Program-made: the position numbers and the translations under genes | Origin: Adiantum capillus-veneris | Lineage: Eukaryota > Streptophyta > Polypodiopsida > Polypodiales > Pteridaceae | Assembly (NCBI GenBank): GCA_014529385.2 | Contig: CM043942.1 | Span: forward strand, 21,996,991 to 22,060,990 | DNA: 64,000 nucleotides | Direction: 5' to 3' | Notes under the pieces: model-generated | What the model was told of the DNA's origin: nothing | Databases searched by the model: none | What the model saw: the letters and a program-made list of their open reading frames with translations, nothing else | Shown: positions 20,015-31,059 of the stretch, in pieces | Layout: every line of letters starts with the position of its first letter | How positions within the stretch are numbered: position 1 is the first letter of the stretch

Positions 20015-21470
20015 AAGTGAGGTACTGGTACCGAACTGTATGGCGTCCAGGAAGATTGCCAACAACGTCTGGAATTCTGGAAAGGACTCTTCGCCGGCCC
20101 ACTCTGAAGCGTGGGTCATGCGATACTTGAACTTCATAAAGGTCTGCAATGCTTGCTTCTTTGGGCCGCGCCGAAAGCGACACAAAGTCTTCTGCGGCTC
20201 CTTCGATGCTTCAAGTTCGTCGATACTCATGCGTTTACCTTCTTCAAGAATCTCCGAGGCTGAAAATTCCTGAAACCACTTCCAACACAAAAACATGAAC
20301 ATACCCATTCCATGTAAAGTGACTGGAAAAATACTATTCCTTGGAAAAAACTGTGCATGCAATGCAGATGAACAAATTGACGGAGTGCCAAACTGTTCAT
20401 CAAACACACGCATACAATGGGGTTGAATCTTGAGTTTTTGATCTAAATCAATCAACTGTGGCAAAACACAATGGAAATGCTGATGCTTGATGCTCAATCC
20501 TTCTTGTGCTCTTTCTAATACTGTGTCATGCCAAGAAAGAGACATGGGCTGTGAATTCTTTGGGTACAAACATTTCATCTTTTCATGAGTAATCCGCATA
20601 CATCCGTGCTCATTCATGAGTGAATCATGTTTAACATACAATATGTCATGCCTATGAAAAGGGATCACATAAGGACGGTGACTAAAGTACAGGAAAGCAT
20701 CACGAATGAAACACTCGAACAATGCGTGCTGACTAATCATTCGAACACATAATACTTCCTGTGGGGGTTCTTTGGACCTTGACTCAAGAGGCAAGATCGG
20801 TTCTTCGTGATGGATCGAATCTTCCTGTGGGGGTTCCTTGGACCTCGACTCGAGAGCCATGATCAGTTCTTCGTGATTGATCGAATCTGCAATGAGGTTA
20901 GCTGCACTAGACAAAGTATCAACTAAACCATCATTCTTGTGAACAATCACAGCTTTTTTCTGCAAATCATCATGCTTGGGAGTAATCACATCTTGGTCAT
21001 GCAAATCATCATGCTTATCATTATCGTGCAAATGATGTGTGTCATGCTTTGGAAAAGAAGAGACTGAGAGAGTTTCCTTTTCCGAATTCTTTGCAATGTT
21101 CGCCTGCACATTAGAAATGAGAGATGAAGAATGAACAACTTGCTCTCCACAAATGATAAGGGGAGAGTCACGTTTGGCATTGAAAGTGAACGTATTTTCC
21201 GCCCAATCAATGAGAGGGTTATGCTCATGAAACCATCGAATGCCCAAAAGCATATCACATCTTGAAAGAGAAGAGACTACAAATTTTGTGCGAAAGGACA
21301 CTTGTTGAACAGTGAACAAAACATCAAGGCACTCTTGCGTGATGAGAGAGTCCATACCGGGAGAAGCCTGACACCTCGAAAGGAGATGTCTTGCGAACCT
21401 CCAAGCGGGCTCTTTGAACAAGAGAGTCACTAATCAAATCATGCATACTGCCTGGGTCAAACAATATGAC
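20012..21470 (-). pseudogene. Family 1 retropepsin-like domain plus conserved C-terminal region
   Basis: The protease active-site region reads RFVILFDPGSMHDLIS at about 21430-21475. The motif is D-P-G where retropepsins normally have D-[ST]-G. A frameshift between about 21.36 and 21.43 kb separates it from the second half (LFTVQQVSFRTKFVVSSLSR, DMLLGIRWFHEHNPLIDW), which matches the retropepsin GxxW/HNPxIDW block. After this comes KETLSVSSFPKHD, a His/Asp-rich stretch and about 250 residues of unknown nature (ESRSKEPPQE twice, PYVIPFHRHDILYVKH, MSLSWHDTVLERAQEG, LPQLIDLDQK, GMFMFLCWKWFQEFS, EPQKTLCRFRRGPKKQAL). The end (AIQFGTSTSL) lies just before the polypurine tract. Copies A and B share this C-terminal region, which shows it is a fixed part of the family. 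Confidence 0.8.
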
Positions 21471-21539
21471 AAAACGTTGACTTTTCACATGACCATAACA
21501 CTTAATGAGAGACTCATCAATGGGAGGATCATGAGAGAC

Positions 21540-22960
21540 TCATGTTCTCATTTATTGCATTGACAGAGGAAGTGGGTTCTGTGGGTTCTTTAGTTTCATT
21601 AGTTTCAAGCTTAGAACATGTTCTTTTTATGTGACCCTTGATGTGACAATGAAAACAACGACCTTCCTTAGAATAAATGCTTTGTTCTTCCGACGTGATG
21701 TATCCTCCTAAAATTCCTTATTCTGCCTTTTCATCTAGAGTGAGCTTAGGTTTAGCAATGGTGTTAGCTTTACCCTTAGGTTCATTTGGAGAGTTCTTTT
21801 CTGAGAGACTATTGGAAGATTGGTTAGAAGAGTTACCATTCTTACCGTTCTTACCATTCTGAGGGTTCTGAGAAGTCTCGGAGGTACTTTGAGACGACTT
21901 GTTCTCCTTAGGCTTGCCCTTGTTGTGCTTCATCTCTTGGAGAGAGCAATTGCTATTGCCTTGTTGAGATCCGTGGGGTCGAAGACTTCTACATCAAACT
22001 TGATATATTCGTCCAACCCAAAAAGGGAAGCCTCTTTGCGCTCATCATCCGATTTGCATAATTGGGTGCCGAGCTGCAAAACACGGTTAGAAAAGGACAT
22101 GACTGATATACCATTTTGCTTGGCGCCAATCCTCTTTCAACTGCGCTAGGTACTGTGGTGGCATAAACTGCGCCTTGAGCTTGTCTTGGAAGTCGGCCCA
22201 ATTGAAGGAAAGGGGCCTGCCTTCCTCGGCTTCCTCTAGGTGCGCGGTCAACTATGCCTCTTGCCACGCGTGGTACCAATTAATGGCAACACCGGCAAGG
22301 TACATAGTTGGCGTCAAAACCTTGCTATTTCTTGTCTTCTTAGTTGTCGCAAAATAAGCATTAAATTGATGTAACCAAGAATGAATAACACTAGCATCCA
22401 TCTTACCATCATACTTACTGAAAGTCAACTTCTTGGTGACTGTGTTGTTGGAGTCCAAATCTCGGCTTGCGCCACTTGATGAACTACCAACATCTTTGGT
22501 TGGCTCGGACTTCGAGGTGAGCACGTGTCGGATCAACTCTTGCATGTGTAGTTCTCTCTGTGCCTCACGCTCGGCCTCCGAGGCCGCTCGTCTTTCTTCG
22601 GCCGCCTCCTTTCTTTGTGTTTTTCATTCTTTTCGTTCCTTGGCCGCCAAGCGCGCTTCGCGGTCCAAGGTTTCGTGTCTGTTTTGGCGTTCACGCTCCA
22701 TGGCAACGCGATTTGCTTCTTGTTGTGCCATCGCAACGCAATTCGCTTGTTGTTGTTGTGCCATCACAACTCGATTTGCTTCTTTTTGTTGTGCCATCAT
22801 GTCCATCATCGACTTGACCAAAGCCTCCATAGGATTTGGTACAATCCGTGGCGTAGATGAGGAAGGGGGAGGGTCAAAAAAACCTCATGGTGGAGAAAAC
22901 TCGTCTTCGCCACTCCCATGCTCACCGCCTCCATGCGAAGTATCCATTCCGCTTCGGGTG
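21540..22960 (-). pseudogene. Family 1 gag of copy C with CCHC zinc knuckle
   Basis: It starts at about 22950 with MIITRSGMDTSHGGGEHGSG. An unusual Gln/Ala repeat region follows (MAQQQQANCVAMAQQEANRV, about 22.62-22.83 kb). Next is the retrotransposon gag core (FSKYDGKMDASVIHSWLHQF, YLAGVAINWYHAWQEA, LSFNWADFQDKLKAQFMPP). A Ser/Asn/Lys-rich linker at about 21.72-21.93 kb precedes the knuckle CFHCHIKGHIKRTC at 21616-21657, a perfect C-x2-C-x4-H-x4-C. At least two stops and frameshifts interrupt it. Copies A and B lack the core and the knuckle. Confidence 0.82.
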
Positions 22961-23003
22961 ATGATCATCCACTGAAGTCGTGGGTTCTTAAGTTCACGAG
23001 GAA

Positions 23004-24190
23004 TGTAAGGTGCAGCGGAAGTGAATGTTGAACTTTGCTCAAGATGAGTGCTCCGAACTGTGCTCAAGGGTTCCTTTTACTTACGGAAGGGAGAGCCTTA
23101 CGTTCCTTTAGTGAGAGAGTGCAATGGACACAAACAAAGTGGTGAACACTGTGAATGAAGGTGCTGAGACTAAGAGATAGAGAGAGAAGAATACGACACC
23201 AGAATGTTGTCAAACCCTCCTCCGAAGGCCCACTCTCTATGGCGAGAGCGGTCTACTATTGATTGCACAAATCTCTACAATGCTTTGGACTTGTTGACGA
23301 TGTCGACGACGATGAGGACGACGACGAGACAGGTTGAAATCTGAAAAGGCTAATGGATCTGCAAATCTTTATTTGCTAGATTTTGACTCTATGTCGGTGA
23401 TGACGGTGATGACGACGATGCAACGACGATGCGCTAAAAACACAGATGCTGAAATCTGCGTTTTACGGGCTGAAACTGCAAACTTTGATGGATCTGACCG
23501 TGTGGCGAGGATCTGTTGCGGGAAGGTGAGATCTGTGAGGTTTAGGACTTGTTCTGCTGTGTCTAAATGCTGAAACTGAAAACGCTGGTGCTCGTGGGGG
23601 TTCCATCGCGGTGGATCTGCAAAACGGTGAGATGCCAGGCTGATGCAAAAACGCTAGGGCTGATTTTGTGTTGATCTGCAAAAACGCTATTGATCTGCTG
23701 GTGCAAACTGCCAACGCTAGGGCTGATTTATAATCTGTTGTTGCTAGGTTGCCGCAAATGCCAAAACGCTAGGTTGATGATGCAGAAAATGCTAGGTGTC
23801 CTGTGGGGGTCCTGCTGAGAAGGTGCCTGTTGAACACGCGGTTCCTGCTGCCTCTTCTATTAGAAAGTGCTAGCGCTAGGTTTTTTTATATACTTCCTTG
23901 CAAAATTGCCCTACCCAGTTTCCCAACAAAAGTCACTTAAAAATAATAAGTGAAAATTGGCTAAAATAGGGAAAATAGGTCTATGCACTGTAGAAATGCT
24001 CCTGATGGGTGCTGACTGTAATTTGATGATCATGCTATGTGCAACTAAAGGATATGCATCTACTCTTGGAGATGCACGGTCTGCGAACAGACTCACAAAG
24101 TGCCATATCACTTCCTAATCTAGACTGACTGAACCCTTGTCATGAAGTAGCTTGTCACACGTACACATAGGGTTAGATGTGCACGTGACA
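23004..24190 (-). repeat. 5' LTR of copy C
   Basis: This 1187-bp LTR ends GCACGTGACA, followed by the CAAGT duplication. On its inner side it abuts 'gggttcttaagttcacgaggaa', which in copies A and B lies about 400 bp inside the leader, so a leader segment with the primer site is deleted here. Confidence 0.9.
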
Positions 24191-24195
24191 CAAGT

Positions 24196-25065
24196 AGGCT
24201 CACAAAATTGCCAGTACTAATCCTCTTAGGATTCTAGACACTTCTATCTAGATATATGTACAGAATTGGCTTTGGAAGTCAATGAAGCATGTCCACATGG
24301 CACACAGAGTCATGTGCACGTGACATTTACTCAACAGCGCGCGCGCACACACACACACACTGGACAAGTGCCCCCAGCCCCTGCCTATACAGTAGATGAG
24401 AGCTGGATCGGGCAATGTCCACCGATAAACCGAACAATCCAGGAATATGGAAAATCTATGAAAATAAGATAAATGGATGTAGGACCTCAAAAACTGTGCA
24501 GTTGGACTAAAAGTGTGCAGCTAGGACCAGATGCAGCCTTAGTGCGTATGCAATGGGCGGCTAGCCGGGGCCACACACTAGCTGTACAAGCATGCCCTAG
24601 ACAAACGTGAAGCACCAAAGTGGTGTAAACTCTAACAAAAGAAGTATTCTCTTTTCAGAGTGCTGTGAACTAACTCGTCTCTTGTGTTCTCGTTCAATTC
24701 AAATATGTTGTTTTTAGTCTGTTCGTTTTGGTGTTGCTCTATTTTACTCCCTCGTCAGCTGACTTGCCGTTTCAATTCAATTGACACAGCTGACAAATGC
24801 GAATACACGGCTCTAGGGCTAAGCTCTATTACCTATATGTGCCTTTTAAACAAAAACTTGTTAGAGGATATGATAGCTAACTAATGCACTACAAAACATG
24901 TTTTAATTCTATATGTAAATGAAGCCATATCCCTATTGGGGTGCAGAACACGGGGAAATTGAGTGTAACTGCCATCTTCCAACCACTCTCATTCATGTGT
25001 TTGTGTGCCTTTACTTCATGCAGAGAAACACTAGCTTGATGCATTCGTTGTGAATTTGCACACAG
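24196..25065. other. Upstream region of the methyltransferase gene, no exon recognised
   Basis: No repeat of family 1 continues here. A short (CA)n tract lies at about 24345-24360. The first exon or exons of the methyltransferase gene may lie here, but no frame shows the expected N-terminal pattern, so none is called. Confidence 0.4.
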
Positions 25066-26443
25066 TTTGGGACAGTGCAATCGTGCTGAGCAAATATCTG
25101 GAAAGGTGGCCGTTGCTGGTAAATGGAAAGCGATGCATTGAGCTTGGAGCAGGCTGTGGCTTACCAGGTGACACTTTCATTCAGCATGCCTGTTATTTTT
25201 TGCTGACGTGTTGCCGTAGTTTAAGCTGCTTCCTGCTTCTGCACATATGCCGTTTATGTGCTGGTTCCTGGAAAATATCTTTGTGGTACACTGCTGCGGA
25301 ATTGTGTGTGCAGGTCTATCCCTGCTAATGTAGTAGTTGAGAATTGAGGTTGCAGCAAATGGACTTGACTAGTTAAAGTTGCTCAACAGAAAATCAGTGA
25401 AACACGAGTAGACGTATTGTTAGAGTTTACACCATTCTACTGCTTTACCATGGTTTATGGCATGCTTGTACGGCTAGTGTGTCTCCGGAGATGGCCACCC
25501 TGGCACCCACTGCATATTGCATCTAGTGTGCATTTGGCCTGGCCACCCATTTATGTCTGGCCATGTGCACGCGTAGTTCCATGCAGCTGTAATACTACTC
25601 CCAGACACATAAATGAAACAAAAAATATGCAGGGCCATGGAGCACCTTCTCCCCAGATTGTGGATCTTGTATCTGGCACCCTCATTAGGGCTTGTGGTCA
25701 TTGATAATTACGGCCGATCAGCCCCCTCTCCACTGCTCTGGCGTTTTCTTTCTGTCTCTGTGTCTGTCTGTCTGTCTCTCTCCTCTCACGCTTCCATACT
25801 TGCGCACTTTTACACATTTGTCGTGTTTGAACATTCACCACTTGAAGTGCAAGTTCTTGATGGTAATGAAGAAATCTCACCCTTCAGATTCTGCCCAATG
25901 ACAAGCACAAAAAATGTGCCTGAAAACTTGCTCCCAATTTCACCTTCTTATGCAATCTTTTCAAGCAGATGCAAATGTGCTCACACACCTCCAATGCTGG
26001 CTTACGTTTTAGATTTTGCAGGGATAACAGCGGCATATTTAGGTGCTGCACACGTTTTGCTAACCGACTTATCAGAAAACCTCCCTCTGTTGAATCAGAA
26101 TGTTTTAAAACACAATCTTGTGAACAAAGTTTCGGTGGCTAAGCTTGAATGGGGCCAGCAAGCTGATTTACACAATATCCAGACTTATGATGTGATTCTT
26201 GCTGCGGACATTATGTATGATGCTTCTCTGACTGCGGCACTTTTAACAACTGTCCGATGCATTGCATTAGCCTCGACACGTTTTTTTTTGGCTTATGGAA
26301 GAAACCGGCAAGCAGAGGAGACCTTCTTTGAACAGACCAAGCAGTGGTTTTCAGTTGAGAAGATTGACGCAGAAAAGCTGGATGATATTTATCAGTGTGT
26401 GGATGTAGATGTTTTTGTCATGCAAAAGAGGCGAGATTTGTAG
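25066..26443 (+). CDS. METTL21-like S-adenosylmethionine methyltransferase (Methyltransf_16 family), 5' incomplete
   Basis: Two exons are visible: 25066-25167 and 26022-26443, joined over an 855-bp GT-AG intron (ttgcacacag acceptor before the first, CCAG/GTGACA donor, ttttgcag/GGATAA acceptor). The joined frame gives VWDSAIVLSKYLERWPLL, then motif I ELGAGCGLPG-ITAAYLGA for SAM binding, the acidic VLLTDLSENLPLLNQN, the post-motif block VILAADIMYDAS, and a C-terminal FLAYGRNRQAEETFFEQ. This order is that of the METTL21/EEF1A-KMT lysine methyltransferases, which methylate chaperones or translation factors; the substrate here cannot be told. The stop is TAG at 26441-26443. Exon 1 with the start codon was not found, so it may be upstream, or the gene may be a 5'-truncated copy. 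The first exon could begin up to about 32 bases earlier at a TAG acceptor. Confidence 0.82.
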
Positions 26444-26484
26444 GTGTAGATGTTTTTGCCATGCAACTGAGGCAAGATGTGTGG
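26404..26484 (+). repeat. 40-bp tandem duplication across the methyltransferase stop
   Basis: 'gtagatgtttttgtcatgcaa...gaggcgagat' at the coding end is followed directly by 'gtagatgtttttgccatgcaa...gaggcaagat'. The second copy lies in the 3' UTR. A (CT)n tract (26501-26546) and a (CA)n tract (26547-26576) follow. Confidence 0.75.
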
Positions 26485-26498
26485 TTCAATGTCTGCTT

Positions 26499-26548
<50 letters not shown>

Positions 26549-26576
26549 ACACACACACACACACACACACACACAC

Positions 26577-29500
26577 GATATAATGCCATGTCTTGTTATA
26601 TCTTGCTGATTGTGTTTTCATTTGTGTCAGCATACCATCAAATGTTTTTTAGAGGAACTCCTATCAAACTACTCTGGTTTTTGTAATTTTTCTGTCAATT
26701 TCTTTATAATGGTTGACATGACAAGCTATACACGTATCTCATAGCTGATGGGTGTCTAGAAGGTAGGAGTTGGATTTTGGTGTAAAGGCCGTATCAACTA
26801 CATTAATGATTTGATGCTTTGTTAACATGTGCGCAGTGAATCATATGTACTTCATGGTCCTTGGGCAAAGATATGAGCATATCAGAGAAGTTTACATTGA
26901 CATAGTACCTGAAGAGGAGGTTGAGGATTCAGGAGCAGAACATGTGGCAATGTATTCGTGTTGATGTATGATCATGTGTTTGTGCACGTGTGGTGTTGGT
27001 AGCATATGTTAGTACCTAGTTCTACACCCACTATTGGGCACTGATGACGTCAGTGGGGATGTTGTATTTAGTCAATAGTATGCATGATGAAGTTGATGGT
27101 TATATTGTCTTATGTGTGACTACCATGAGTCTGTACCTGCACTTTTCTTCATAGGTGAAATTGGGCTCTTCTTGGATTCATCTAGGTGTATATATAGATA
27201 GCTTATGCCATGGCATATCAGTAATGTGTATGTCTTTGGACCTAATTATACACTAATCATGAATTTTTTTGAGGTAATATTGGGTATGTGTGACATCTCA
27301 TTTCTAGCATTCTCTTTACAAAAATTGACTATCACACTCTTGTTTAGCTTTTTAAGCCTAATTTTCTCGAGAGACATTTAGTACGCTTCTTTTGAGAACT
27401 CCGACCTGTGAGCAGGGCATATACTCCAGACTCACAAAACTAATGAAAGGATGTGGAGGTGGATATACTCTTTTTGGCTCTAATCTTCTCTTAAATTGAT
27501 TGCATGTGTGCGTTCCTACTTTTTGGTGCGTGCAAATAGAAAGTGGAGGTAAAGAGTGGATCTTCCAAATTTCTTCCTCTTTTTTTTGCAATTTGTCACC
27601 ATCTCTGCAAACTAAATTTATGTTCTGGGTATGTGGTGGTGTATGGAATTTGAAAGGAACTTGGACTACATTGCGTTGATGAATGTTAAATTGGGTGAAA
27701 GTCCCAATTAAGGACAATCAAATGTTCCCCTATAGATCTCTTGCATTAGTGACAATTTTCAAGCTGTCGAGTGAAATAACTTATATGAGTCGCCTAATCA
27801 AGCCTTGCATTCGGTAAAGATAAATCTCGTTGCTGGCAATGTTCTATACACAAAGTAATTGAACAATTTCAAGATTTGCATGTGATTAAAAGAAAAGGGG
27901 GTGTAAAGCATCCTTTAGTGTTCGGCATAGGGACAAGAAGGCTTGAAATCCTGCCCGTCCCTTGCAAGTGGAAGGCTCTACTTTGGGCATGACAATGGTT
28001 TTGGCTGAAAGTACTTTCATGCTTGGGGTGTAAGTATTCTATTTTTAGAACCATCCTGCTATTTGGCCTTGACTCTTGGTTTTGAGGTGGCTGTAATGGC
28101 AATCCTTACTCTCGTGTTCCTAAATTGGTGTCACCCTTAGTATTTGTTCAAGTCTTGTTTGAGCTGCAATGTGTGAGGAGTATTTCTCTGTCAATCCCAT
28201 GTTTACTCCACTTCTTCCATGATTGAGCGATGCATGAATGTAGCTTGATATGAGGACTTATTTCAATGAAATTTTGAGAAGTTTTATATTGTCAAAGTGC
28301 CTTTCAAAAAAATAAGACCGGAATGAGTGTTGCAAAGTATGTGTGCAATCACAATACTAGTTCTTGTATATCCAAAATTTTGACGGATAGAAGTGTGTTG
28401 TTTCTCTTTTGAGCTTATAAATATGGAGGTAATATTCTTTAGTGAGGTAATGCCCTAACTAGTGAAAGGATGTAGTATGTAGAGTCCCCCCCCCCCCCCC
28501 CCCCCCCCTTTTTTGTGTATGTTTAATGTAAGTTGGTTCCTTGGAGTGTAAGTTGTGGTTGTGTTGGAGATTCATGAGAATTTACTCTTCAAGCACGTCA
28601 AAATTCGTGCTGGAGATTCATGACAACTTGCTCTTCCTGCGTGGCAAAATTTGTCACTAATTAGCATTCTTTCTCTGACATTATGCTTCCGTCTCGCGTT
28701 TTTCATCTCTAGCAAAGAGAGGCCTCATACTACATTGCATGAAAGGAAGCATAGAGTGGAAAGAAAACAAGTTACATATACATGTGCTCTGAATTAAACT
28801 ACTAGCTTCAACATCGTTTTAGTAGTTGCTGGAGGATTTCCCTCTTGCTTCATACATCTTTGTTGCAAGGCCATTGGCTTGGTGCAGCCTCTATTAAGAC
28901 CCGTGAGTACCATAACATCCAAGCACAAACTTTAAAAACAAAATGGGTGATAGTTCTTTATCCTAGTCTTCAGCATAGGTGTACATATCTTTACCTTCAA
29001 TGCTTAGGTATAAGGTTTTTTTTTTTTTCCTTACAAGGACTTGCTCGCTTGGTGGAGTTTGATGAGATTATGTTCATAAAACCTGGAAATTATTTGCAAT
29101 CTTTTGTTTGAAAAGAATTCATTGATGTATGAGTGCTGAATTAGAAGCCCTTACATGTAATGAGCTTACATTCCTCTTTTTGCTGTTGTAACGAGCTACT
29201 TATTGTATGCTTGAGAAATTCCATCTTAAGGTAGTAGATAGGAAATCTATTTTCATGTTATTGATTTGCTATTAGTGAAATTCAATTATTGCAGAGAGTG
29301 TGTAATAATGATGTGTACATTGATTTCTAATTTGGCTAATTTAACTATATTCTATCTAATGCTAGGCCTTATGGGGAGTGACGGTATCTGCTACAAGTTG
29401 TTGCATAGGTAATGGTGTTTGTATATTCTCCCTACATTCATATTAAGGAGGCTATTTTTGGTGTGAAAAAAATGGCATCACTTTGTGCTTGATTGTTAAT

Positions 29501-30807
29501 TGAGCTTTGGTTGTGTGACATGTATCCATTTGATATGTTGTCCATTCTCGAAAGTGTTAAATTGAAACATGCCACTGGACCATTGGCAAGTCCATCTTAA
29601 TGGCATGGTTGCTAGAATCATACACGCCTTTAGCTATATTTGGGTGTGTCTACCACATTAAATTCACGACACACAGTATATGAATTCTCATGACAATTTA
29701 CAATTGAATATACATCCACATCTGACTCTATGATGTATACCATGATAGCATCATTTGATAAAAAGCAATGGCTCATAAGAGCGTAGTCCATTGGAGAAGT
29801 TGCTGCTTCTCCTAGTTAGGCGAGAGAGTCCCGCTATTACTTGCCACCATCCAAAAAAGAAAAGTGAGAACTTGGCTTGTCCTTGATGGGAAGATAGGTG
29901 TTGATACCAAACGTTGGTTGTTATCCTTGTCATACCAACAAAGAGTTAGCAAACCACCTATCCTACAAACAAAGAAACTGTAATATAGCCTGCCAAAATT
30001 TTAGCAAAGTTTTGTTCCAAAAAAACCAGCTCTCTTCATCAGAGACCTCACATGAGAATTTATATCACACAAAACCATACATCATGTAAATCTCAACCAT
30101 GTTGAGCTTAACAAACCTCATGTCTTTCTGGAGATACCAAACGATATCAAAGTATAAATTAAGTCTCAACAAGGTTAAATGTGCATAACCCCTTATCTCT
30201 TTAAAGTATGATTTGAAATCAAATAGGGACACTTTTAAATGTATAAATTGGATGTCAACAACCATGGAGAAACTGTTAGGACAATGTTTCAAGACAAGAC
30301 TCTTTTATCTATGTACCTTATATTCTCATGAGATAGAATCTAGTTCTCTTAGTCTGGTCGTGAAAATATTAAAACAGGTTCGTTAGTTCTGTAAATATCA
30401 TGTTTTAGTATAATAAGTCCTATAAAAAAAAAAGCACTATTTGATTATGTAATATAGATTTTAACAATTGTTTCTAAAACCACAATTCTACTCCACAAGC
30501 TTACCTAAAGTTAGGCCAATAATATGAAGCTTATTCAATTTCTAATAATTTTATGGATCAAATATCATGAACAACTTATAAAACCTTGTTATTCATACTT
30601 TGGCTATAAATGATCTCAAACATGGTCCTTGATTTTTGGAATTTGTGAATGCTTGTATCCATTGTAAACTTCATGGGAAGTGACTTGCCATCAATAGGGC
30701 TGCATGTAGATTGCCGACTTGGAGCTTTCTTTTACTACCTTTGTGAAGGAGCGTCAACTTTGTGAAAGTGACTTCCAAGGGGAGGGAGAGGCAATACTCT
30801 CCAGCCG

Positions 30808-30869
<62 letters not shown>

Positions 30870-31021
30870 CTCCTCTCATGTGCACTTTAGATAGGATAAG
30901 GGTTCTCAAAATAGAAGGCTTTGGGATCATGCACTTGCATGTGTATACGTGTGTTGCGCAAGTTTGGTACCGTTCCACGCTTTTGCCCTCTTTACTACTA
31001 CCAAAACTACCAACTTGATCA

Positions 31022-31059
<38 letters not shown>

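Larger units (their letters stand above)
18763..24190 (-). mobile_element. Family 1 LTR retrotransposon, copy C, complete at both ends
   Basis: The LTRs 18763-20000 and 23004-24190 both begin TGTAAGGTGCAGCGG and end GTGACA. They are flanked by a perfect 5-bp duplication CAAGT (18758-18762 and 24191-24195). The internal 3 kb encodes, in order, a gag N-terminus, gag core, CCHC knuckle, retropepsin-like domain and the unrecognised family 1 C-terminal region, and then a polypurine tract. No reverse transcriptase, RNase H or integrase is present. The leader next to the 5' LTR lacks the tRNA-iMet site kept in copies A and B. The element must have depended on a partner's enzymes and has since lost its primer site. 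Confidence 0.9.

Noticed and set aside
24266-24472. Frame starting MALEVNEACPHG as first exon of the methyltransferase
   Set aside because: It has no likeness to the family N-terminus and crosses a (CA)n tract.
25417-25704. Possible small genes in the methyltransferase intron
   Set aside because: No motif, no splice pattern and both strands are equally open.
25613-26443. A single 276-codon frame starting at 25613
   Set aside because: Its first 136 codons are intron sequence without domain resemblance; the methyltransferase motif I is formed only by splicing 25167 to 26022.
26409-26686. Frames rich in Ser-Leu or Thr-His (also at 52757, 53398, 60004, 30754 and others)
   Set aside because: They are translations of CT/GA and CA/GT microsatellites in several frames and carry no other coding sign.
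28487-28508. C-runs (also 32405-32421 and 56276-56297) as functional sites
   Set aside because: Plain homopolymers whose length is also prone to sequencing error; no context supports a function.
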